The notes below the pieces were generated by a model that saw nothing but the letters and a program-made list of their open reading frames with translations, had not been told where the DNA came from and did no database searches. Made by a program: the position numbers and the translations under genes. Below, piece by piece: positions 9,087 through 17,400 of a stretch of 64,000 nt of DNA (the stretch's first letter is position 1; each line of letters opens with the position of its first letter). This DNA comes from Robiginitalea sp. SC105. Its GTDB lineage: Bacteria > Bacteroidota > Bacteroidia > Flavobacteriales > Flavobacteriaceae. The DNA is taken from assembly GCF_014243345.1 (NCBI RefSeq), contig NZ_JACLZF010000001.1, forward strand, positions 558,001 through 622,000. The letters are read 5' to 3'.

Positions 9087-9755
9087 GTGATTTGGGAAGA
9101 TATACACGCGGCACTACCCCTGGGTTTCTTTTTGAGCTTCATGGTAGGACCGGTGTTTTTTGTCCTCCTCGAAACCGGCGCCACCAAGGGCTTCCGGGCT
9201 GCCCTCGCTCTGGACATGGGGGTGGTCCTGGCCGATATCCTTTTCCTGACCATTGCCTACTTCAGCAGCTTCCAGCTCCTGGAAAACCTGAGCAACCAGC
9301 CGGGGCTCTATGTATTCGGCGGGGTAATCCTGCTGGTTTATGGGATCACCACTGTATTCCGTTCCGATTTCAAGGAAAAGAAGCCGCATATCGTGACGCG
9401 TTCCTCGGATTATTTCGGGTTGTTCGTCAAGGGCTTCCTGCTGAATTTCATCAATATCGGCGTACTGGTTTTCTGGTTGGGGGTCATTATTATCGTGGGG
9501 CCCAGCCTGGACAACCAGCCCGACCGCATCATCACCTTCTTTACGGCCATGCTGGCCACCTACCTGGCCACGGATATCCTGAAAATACTGCTGGCCAAGC
9601 AACTCAAGAAAAGTCTTACGAGGGAGCGCATCCACTGGGTCAAAAAGGCGTTGGGCATTATCCTGGTCATCTGCGGGATTGTGTTGATCATCAAGGGTTT
9701 CCTCCCCAAGGACAAGCTATCCATCGAACAGGGCATCGAACTCATCCGGGAATAA
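9087..9755 (+). CDS. LysE family transporter
   Basis: A 222-residue integral membrane protein of the LysE/RhtB exporter family, likely an amino-acid exporter of unknown specificity. The N-terminal hallmark is LPLGFFLSFMVGPVFFVLLE, matching the G-x-x-x-GP-x-x pattern of the first helix, followed by ALDMGVVLADILFL. About six hydrophobic helices are visible. The start is GTG at 9087, three bases after the previous stop; a later ATG at 9141 would remove most of the first helix. A hairpin terminator follows at 9784-9800. Confidence 0.82.
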   Translation: MIWEDIHAALPLGFFLSFMVGPVFFVLLETGATKGFRAALALDMGVVLADILFLTIAYFSSFQLLENLSNQPGLYVFGGVILLVYGITTVFRSDFKEKKPHIVTRSSDYFGLFVKGFLLNFINIGVLVFWLGVIIIVGPSLDNQPDRIITFFTAMLATYLATDILKILLAKQLKKSLTRERIHWVKKALGIILVICGIVLIIKGFLPKDKLSIEQGIELIRE

Positions 9756-9783
9756 CCCTCCAACGGGATCCCCCAATAAAAAA

Positions 9784-9800
9784 CCCCGGCATTGCCGGGG
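9784..9800. terminator. Hairpin terminator, possibly bidirectional
   Basis: CCCCGGC-ATT-GCCGGGG with an A-run on the left and TCTTTC on the right. It sits between the plus-strand LysE-type gene and the minus-strand tRNA-Cys, so it could stop transcription from both sides. The stem closely matches the one at 27535-27552. Confidence 0.75.
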
Positions 9801-9814
9801 TCTTTCATTTGTTG

Positions 9815-9885
9815 AGGCATCGAGCGGATTCGAACCGCTGTACAAGCTTTTGCAGAGCTGTGCCTAGCCACTCGGCCACGATGCC
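9815..9885 (-). tRNA. tRNA-Cys (anticodon GCA)
   Basis: Reading the minus strand, the cloverleaf is complete: acceptor GGCATCG pairs with CGATGCC, D-stem GCC/GGC, anticodon arm CAGCT-CTGCAAA-AGCTT with anticodon GCA, and T-arm AGCGG-TTCGAAT-CCGCT. The discriminator base is U, as expected for tRNA-Cys. The outermost anticodon-stem pair (27-43) appears to be a C-U mismatch. No CCA is encoded, so it must be added after transcription. Confidence 0.92.
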
Positions 9886-9930
9886 TTTAGCAGGGGTCAA
9901 AGTTAATACATTCCACCCATCCAAAAAATT

Positions 9931-10293
9931 TCAGTCCCTGTTTTTATGCAGGCAGACAGTCACTTGCTGCACATCCCCACCAATGGGAGGGTTGATTTTT
10001 GAAACGGCCACTTCGGCGGATTTTACCGCCGGCAGTTCCTCCAGGACCCGGTCCAGGATGCGGGCGGCAACGGTCTCGATAAGTTTGGTGCGGATGGCCA
10101 TTTCCTCCCGGATAATGCTTTGAAGGTGTACGTAATCCACCGTATCCCCCAACCGGTCCGAACGGGATGCGGCGCTGAGGTCGGCGGTTACTTCCAGGTC
10201 TACCCGGTAGTCCGACCCGATCATTTCCTCTTCCTTCAGGCACCCGTGGAAACCATAGAGCCTGACATTTTCCAATCGAATTTTACCGAGCAT
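9931..10293 (-). CDS. folB: Dihydroneopterin aldolase
   Basis: A 120-residue FolB family enzyme that converts 7,8-dihydroneopterin to 6-hydroxymethyl-dihydropterin and glycolaldehyde in folate synthesis. Signature segments are IRLENVRLYGFHGCLKEEE at the N-terminus, DTVDYVHLQSII with the conserved Tyr, and VSKINPPIGGDVQQVTV, with the KxxPP-type Lys motif, near the end. The frame is open for another 52 codons upstream, but the ATG at 10291-10293 gives the standard FolB length and begins right at the first beta strand; the upstream part reads as non-coding. A TAGTTTTG element lies about 18 bases before this start on the same strand. Confidence 0.92.
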   Translation of the reverse strand: MLGKIRLENVRLYGFHGCLKEEEMIGSDYRVDLEVTADLSAASRSDRLGDTVDYVHLQSIIREEMAIRTKLIETVAARILDRVLEELPAVKSAEVAVSKINPPIGGDVQQVTVCLHKNRD

Positions 10294-10310
10294 GCGAGAG
10301 GTGTTTTGTG

Positions 10311-10318
10311 CAAAACTA
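10311..10318 (-). promoter_or_regulatory. Possible -7 promoter element for folB
   Basis: On the minus strand this reads TAGTTTTG, a full match to the Bacteroidota -7 consensus TAnnTTTG, 17 bases upstream of the folB ATG. No clear TTG -33 element is seen at the right distance, so support is partial. Confidence 0.4.
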
Positions 10319-10461
10319 GGAAAAATTGCCGCAGCAGGCCCGGTGCCTTTCGACCCGTACGGTCGGCCACAGCGCGTGCGGATCCCTGCAGCCTGTCCGA
10401 ATACCCGTAACCGGAAGGATATCCGGGCCTGTCCCGGGATCGGCGGCAACCCGGTTTCCGG

Positions 10462-11424
10462 TTAGTACGTACAGCGGCAGTTGCTGAGCCCCTGGAAGAG
10501 GTCCATCCCCACCGTGATCACGTGGGTCCCGTAGCTGTAGGCCAGGATGTCGTTCAGGATCACCTGCACGGAATAGCCAAAGTAGAAGTTGTTTTTCTTG
10601 AGGCCCACGAACGGGGCAATGTAAAGCGGCCTGCCGATCTGGTCGTTCAGGAATCGGTAGTTGATCCCCCCGTAGTAGTAATCCTCAAAATCGTAGAGGC
10701 GCACCTTGACGTTCAGGTCGGTTTCCGAACGGCCGTCGCTCTCAAAGATTTTATACAGGGCGGACGGCTCGATTTCCACCCGGCTGTTCTTGTTCTTCGA
10801 ATACCGGAATCCGGTATAGACGTAATAGTTCCGCAGGTGGTTCGGTTCAAAGATGGGGTTGAAACTCGTCAGGTCCTTGTCCAGCAGGTTGGAGGCATTC
10901 ACCGCCACGTAGAACTTGTTGATCCGGTACATGAGCCCCACATCGAAGTTGTGGTTGCTCGTGGATCGGTCGTCCGTGACATTCGGGTCATTCAGCGGAT
11001 CGCCGTTGGCCTCGCGGAATTCTTCGATGTTGATCCGGAACTGGTTGAAGTTGTACGAGATCCCGAAAGACAGGAATTCATCCTCGTACCGGTCCAGGGT
11101 CAGGTGGTGGGCAAAGGAGAGCCGCGCCCCCTGTTGGCGGGTATAGCCGTTTTTGTCGTTGTAGAGGAAGATCCCGAGCCCGGATTTGTTCCCGATCCGC
11201 GCATCTGCCGCCAGGGACTGGGTCTGGGGGGCATCCTTGATCCCCACCCACTGGCTGAGGCCGTTGAGGCGGATCTTCACGTGGTCACCAATCCCCGCAT
11301 AGGTGGGGGCCAACACAAAGGGGTTATCCGCCAGGTATTGGGACAACTGGGGCGAATTCAACTCCTGTCCGCGCACACCCAGGCACCCCAACAGCAACAT
11401 CCCTAATAAAAATCTCCAGCGCAT
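10462..11424 (-). CDS. PorP/SprF family type IX secretion outer-membrane protein
   Basis: A 320-residue outer-membrane beta-barrel-type protein with a signal peptide (LLGMLLLGCLGVRGQ). The N-terminal QLSQYLADNPFVLAPTYAG and the later LGIFLYNDKNGYTRQQGARLSFAHHL are typical of the PorP/SprF family, as is the end (VITVGMDLFQGLSNCRCTY). SprF-like proteins are needed for secretion or surface attachment of cognate SprB-like adhesins through the T9SS. It lies immediately downstream of the giant adhesin gene (19 bases), the usual partner arrangement. It is probably the last gene of the operon. Confidence 0.9.
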   Translation of the reverse strand: MRWRFLLGMLLLGCLGVRGQELNSPQLSQYLADNPFVLAPTYAGIGDHVKIRLNGLSQWVGIKDAPQTQSLAADARIGNKSGLGIFLYNDKNGYTRQQGARLSFAHHLTLDRYEDEFLSFGISYNFNQFRINIEEFREANGDPLNDPNVTDDRSTSNHNFDVGLMYRINKFYVAVNASNLLDKDLTSFNPIFEPNHLRNYYVYTGFRYSKNKNSRVEIEPSALYKIFESDGRSETDLNVKVRLYDFEDYYYGGINYRFLNDQIGRPLYIAPFVGLKKNNFYFGYSVQVILNDILAYSYGTHVITVGMDLFQGLSNCRCTY

Positions 11425-11443
11425 AGTGTTGTAGGTTAATACG

Positions 11444-14400
11444 TTAACGGTACAGGGTGAAATGCCCGACGAATTCGCGGTCGTCCCGCTCGCCGTTTAG
11501 CTTGACCACATACCAGTAGTCTCCGGTGGGCAACTCCCTACCATCGTAGGTTCCGTCCCACCCCTGAACGCCGTAGGAGAGCTCGGCAACCACTCTACCA
11601 TAACGATCATAAATTTTGATTATTATTTCCGGGAAGCCTTCCATGTTGTCAGGCAGCCAGAAATCATTGTTTCCGTCCCCGTCAGGGGTGAAATAGTTCG
11701 GGATTTCGATATCGATGAATTCCATCTCGATCTGGGCAATGGCCTCACAACCGTTCTGGTCTACCACGCGGACGGTGTATACCCCGGACGCATTGATGTA
11801 GTACGTATTGTCCTCCCCGTTGTCGTCATCGTTGAAATAGAAGGTGTATGGGGCCACGCCTCCTTCGGCCAGGGCCGTGATTTCGTTGATGTTCCGCTGC
11901 TCCAGGGTCAGGGTAAGCGGTTCATACCCCTCGATTTCAAAATCGATGGTCCGCACGCATCCGTTGGCATGAGATATGGCCAGGTAATGCGGGCCGGGAG
12001 AGAGTCCGGCAAAATTCGCATCCAGTTGCATATCGGCAGGATCCGTGGAATCAAGGGCATAGAGCACCTGATTTTCCATTGTCGGGTCGTCCAGGGTTAA
12101 TTCAATATAGTTGTCAGGGATATTACCCACGCATTCGTATACCGGGGTGACGGTTGCGTTCAGGTTAACGCCCGGATCGACCTCGGCGATAACATTGGTC
12201 TCACAACCCTGAGCATCCCGCACAAAGATGACATAGGAGCCTGCCGCAAGCCCTCCAAAGGTGGATTGGGCCGGTCCGAAAGCCTCCGGCGCATTTGAGT
12301 TGAATGCAGTTTCGTAAGGGGCCGTGCCTCCGTTGATAACAATATCGATTACCCCATCCGAGTTTCCTGCACACACCTCGGGAGTCGAAGTGGCCTCCAC
12401 TTCCAGCGGAGTGGGTTCCCCGATAGTGAACTGAAAAGTCAGGAAACAACCGTATATATCCTGTGCTATCACGTCGTAAACACCCGGTTCGAGGTCTGTA
12501 AAGACATTGCTTTCGTCAAACTTGTCCAGGTTGGGAGATATGGCGTAAAGGATCGTACCGCTACCACCGGACACCTCCACGGTGATCGTACCGTCGTCTT
12601 CCCCGGCACAGGTGATATCTGTGGACTCCTGGCGGTCTACCTGGAGTGGTGCCGGCTCATCAATAACTATGGCCCCAGAGACTGTTTCACAGTCCTGGCT
12701 GGTCACAAGGACCCAGTAACTGCCCGTGCCGAGGTTGTTGAAGTCCCCGTTGGACTGGGGCCCGGACAGCAGGTCGGACAGGGACGAATCGCCGTAGAGC
12801 TCATACATATAGCTTCCCAGGCCGCCGCTCGCCGAAGCGAAGATGCTGCCGGTCATTTCCCCGGCACAATTCACCAAGGCGGCGCTGTCGTCGATGGTGA
12901 GCACCAGCGGGGGAACCGGCTCGATGGATACCTGGTTGGAGATGTCCGCCCGGCATCCGAAGGAATCCCGTACGTAGTACTGGTAGATCCCGTCAGAAAC
13001 GCTGAAAGTATGCGTATTGCCTCCGGACATCGGACTGTAGTTCACCCCGTCCGTACTGTATTCGTAGGGTGCCGTACCGCCTGATGCCGTAAGCACCAAC
13101 CCGGCATCCCCCGTACAGGTCATGGTAGCGGATTGGACCAGGTTGGCCACGACTTCGGTGGGTTCCGTGATGGCCACCTGGGCGGTTTCCACCTCACATC
13201 CCCAGGAATCCGAGACCGTAATGCTGTAGATGCCCGCACCCAGCCCGGTAAACTCCTCGCTCGGCTGGAAGCCGGAGGTAAATTCGATCGTGCTGCCGGT
13301 GTCGTCGTAATAATTGAGCTGGTACTGGTAACTGCCCGAGCCCCCGGAGACGTTTATCGCGGTTACCACCCCATTGCTGTCCCCGTAACAGGCCAGCATG
13401 GAAGGTACGGCCGTGATGTCTGCCGTTACCGGTACCGGCGGCAGCAGGTCGAGGGCGTCGTTGTAGACGCAGTCCCCATCGTCGGTAACCGCAACGGTAT
13501 AGGACCCGGCAGATAGCCCAGTAAAGACAAAAGCCGAAACGTCGTTGGCCGTCCAGGTCTGGGAAGTACCCGTGTTGGTCAACACGATATCAAAAGGGCT
13601 GTAGCCCCCGGACGGATCCACCAGGATCTCGCCCAGGTCGTCCGAACAGGTCACATCTGCGATCTGCTGGACCACGGCGGTAAGCGGGCTGGGGGGCGAC
13701 ATGATGGTCACCACGTTCGAATCGCTGCTGCAGAAAGGCGTCCCGGTCTGTGTGATACGGACAAAGTAGTTTCCGCCGCCCAGGCCGCTGATCACCAGCG
13801 GGTTTGTAGTCGTGGATCCGCTACCGTTAACCCCGGCCGGGGCTCCGGTGGAATCGAAGACCTGATAGTCGTAATTGCCGGTGTAGTTCGTCACGTCGAT
13901 GGTGAGAGAGCCGTCGGCATCCCCGAAGCAGCTAACAGGGGTATCAGGTGCAGCGACAATGTCCATGATATCGTACGGGGGCACCACAAAGGGCTCCGTA
14001 TCCACCCAACAGCCGGTAGTTATGTCGGTAACCCGGAAGACATAATTGTCGGGGGCGCTCAGGTCAAAGGTGGCCTGGTTGTACGCTGGGTTGCCTGTGG
14101 GCGTACCATTCGGGTTCCCGACGGGCAGCAGTTCAAACGTGTAGACGTTTGACGTGTCCCCGTTATCGGTTACCGTTATCAGGATCGATTCCGGGTTGAT
14201 ACAGGTAATGGCGGTCACCTGGCTTACGTTGGCAGTAAATCTGTTCAATGGTTCAATGGTCACGTCTGCAGTGGCCACACAGCCATTGCCGTCCCGCACG
14301 TATACCGTGATGTTCTGCTCGGATCCGGTATCCGCTACTTTGAAGGTGTTGTCCGTGATGTAATTTACCCCGTCGATACTGTAGAAATACGGGGCAGTTC

Positions 14401-17400
14401 CACCGGCTGGAGTAGCCGTAATGACCGATTCCGAAATCGTATTGCCTGCCGTACAACTGAACTCGGTGGCGCTTGCCGCTAGGCTTACGGGCGGGGGTTC
14501 AGAGATGACGATGGGCTCCCGGAGCGAACATCCCCTTCCGGAAAGAGCTTCCACCTCGTAGGTGCCGGCAGGAAGACCTGTAAACCACGGGTTTGTTTGT
14601 GGTCCTGCCAGAAGTATCCCACCGTTATCGTACAGGTTGTAGGTATAGGGTGGATTATCATTCACCCCAGCGGTCACGGGCTCCAGGTTGACACGAACCG
14701 CCCCGTCTGATTCGCCAGCGCAACTCGCGTTCACGATCGTATGCGGATCAAAGGTGACCGGGGAGGCCATTTCTAGGACCACCTGGGCAGCGGCTTGCAG
14801 GGTACACCCGCTGGTCGTGTCGTAGACGACCGCGATATAGGTATCCGGGTCGAGTCCTGTAAACACGTTGGATGCCTGGGGCACTCCACCAGTAATGCTC
14901 GAGTTGGTGCCATCCAGCAGATCGTAGGCGTAATTGCCTGAACCGCCCTGGGCCGTCAGGGTGATTTCCCCATCCGTACCCGTACAACTGGGTTGTGCCG
15001 TCGCCTGGGCACTAATGCCCAGTGGGGTTTCAATATACACGTTGACGGTGTATACGCACCCATTTGCGTCCCGGACAGTTATGGTGTGGGCCCCTGACAA
15101 TACACCCGAATAGGGATGCGTGTCTCCGGCATTTGCCAGGGAAGTCGTCTGGAAGGCTCCGCCATCCAGGCTGAGGGCATGGGGGCCGATGCCTGCACCA
15201 TCCAGAGTGACAACGATTTCAAACCCGCCTTCAGTTGCAACGCACTGGTTGTTGGCCACAGCCGAGATCAAAGGCTCGGGGTCCGTTGCAATGGTCAGGT
15301 CTACCGGACCGGCCATACACCCGCTGGAATCCATTGCATAGGCATCCCAATCGGTGCTGACCGCCGGGTCGAGTTCTTCATACCCGTTGGAAGTAAAGTC
15401 TCCCGGTACGGGGGCCACCCCATCCTGCACAAAGGCATAGACAAAGGACCCGCTTCCACCGGTAGCCCGCACGGTAGCCTGGGCCAGTTCATTACAGTTG
15501 GCATTGTTGAGGTCTACCAGGGAGAGGTTGATCGGCGACGGTTCGAGGATCCTGAATGCATAAGTGTTGGAACAGAATGGGCTCTGGTCTTCCTCAAATT
15601 GCAGAATATAATCGCCTGGGTCCAGACCTGTAACTGTTACCACAGACGTCGGATCGCCCAGGGTGGCGTCAATGCTGCCTGTAAATCCGGTTGGGTTATT
15701 GGTCAGGGCCTCCAAGATGCTGTAGGAAAGGGTCGATACGCCGGGGTCAAACCCGGTAAGCTGGAAGGCGATGGAGCCATTTGTGGCACCGAAACAGGTA
15801 ACGTTTGTTACAACGGGTTCCGGAACCACGTCCAAACTGGAAGGGGCGGGAATTGTCACTTCCTGGTAACTCGTGCAATTGGTGTCGTTGTCTGTAGCTT
15901 CGAAGACATAGGTCTGGCCCGGGTTCAGGTTGTAGAACTCGGCAATTTCCTCCAGAGGGCCACCGGCATATTCAGCATCCGGAGGCGTCCCGATCCCGTA
16001 AATATTGAAGGTGTAGTCGCCGGAACCTCCGTCGGCGGAAAGAATAACGGTTCCTCCGTTGATACAATCCGAGGAAGTGTTCGAGATCAGGTTCAGGAAC
16101 GGGTTGGCCCTTACACGCACTGGGCTTTCATAATATTCGCAGCCGTTGTAGTCGATAATCCGGATGTAGTAGTCCCCGAATTCGAGCCCGCCGAAACTGG
16201 CCGTGGTGCTTGAAGTATTCACGATCGGGTTCGGACCAGTTGTAGCCACGATATTGTTCTGGTTGTCGTACAGGGTATACGAGTACGTCGGGGTGCCCGG
16301 GCTGGTCAGGGTTACGTCGATCTGGCCCGGGATATTACCCCCGCCGGGAGTTCCCGAACAGGAGACATCGGTCACCGTTACATTTGCATCCAGTAAAGGC
16401 GGGTCCGTCAGGACTGCGGTGTCGGTAAAGATACAGCCGTTGATGTCCCGCACTATGTACGGATAAGAACCTGCTGCGAGGCCCGTATAAACGGTTTGCG
16501 CGCTGAATCCGGACCCGTTGAAATCCACCTCAAAGGGTGCCTGCCCGAAATTCGGGTCGATATCGATTTCAACGATGCCATTGGCATCCCCGAAACACGT
16601 CGGGTCAGTGGTTGTGGCTATCGCTTGCGGGTTGACGGCCGGGGTGGTGGTAACCACATTGGTTTCGGCGGAGCACCCCTGACTGTCCGTAATCCGAAAC
16701 TGGTAGGTGCCTGCAGCAGTTGCGGTATAGGGAAAACCTCCTGCAAACGGGGTGTATCCCGAACCGTTGAAGTTAAGTTCATACGTAAAAGGTCCTGCAC
16801 CCCCTACGAGTGCCAGGTCGATGACGGCATCGGGGGAGATGCTGCAATCAAAATCCTTGGTCAGCACGGCATTTCCGGCCAGTTGCTCCGCGATGGTCAC
16901 GCTGACGTCGTCCGTACAGCCGTTGGCATCCATCAGGATAAAGGAATAGGTCCCCGGTAGGAGCCCACCGAAGGTGTTGGAGCTTTGGAAGGGCCCTCCG
17001 TCGATATTGTAGAAATACGGGGCCGTGCCTCCTGTGCTTCCCAGGATTATAGTGGCCGGTGCACCGGACTGGTAGCACAGGATGGAAGCCGGGTCGATAC
17101 TGGCAACGGGCTCCGGCGTATTGACGACATCAAAGGTGTCGGTTACTTCGCATCCGCCGGCATCCCGTACGGTGATCGTATAGGTTCCCAGTTGGGTAAG
17201 TCCGAGGAAAACTGCGCTGTTCTGGGGTCCGATCACACTGTTGTCCGGCTGTTCGATTTCGTACTGGTAGCTGCCCCAGCCGCCACTGGCCGATATTTCT
17301 ACCGAACCGTCTGAAACACAGGACGGGGGCGTCAGGTCAAAGCTGAAATCCAGGGGTGATACCGGCCCTTCTACCGTTACGGTCTCTGTGTCCGTACACC

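Noticed and set aside
15116-16213. 365-codon plus-strand frame opposite the SprB-like gene
   Set aside because: It is the antisense of a repetitive GC-rich gene; the repeats keep stops out. The sense frame has clear repeats, signal and sorting domain.
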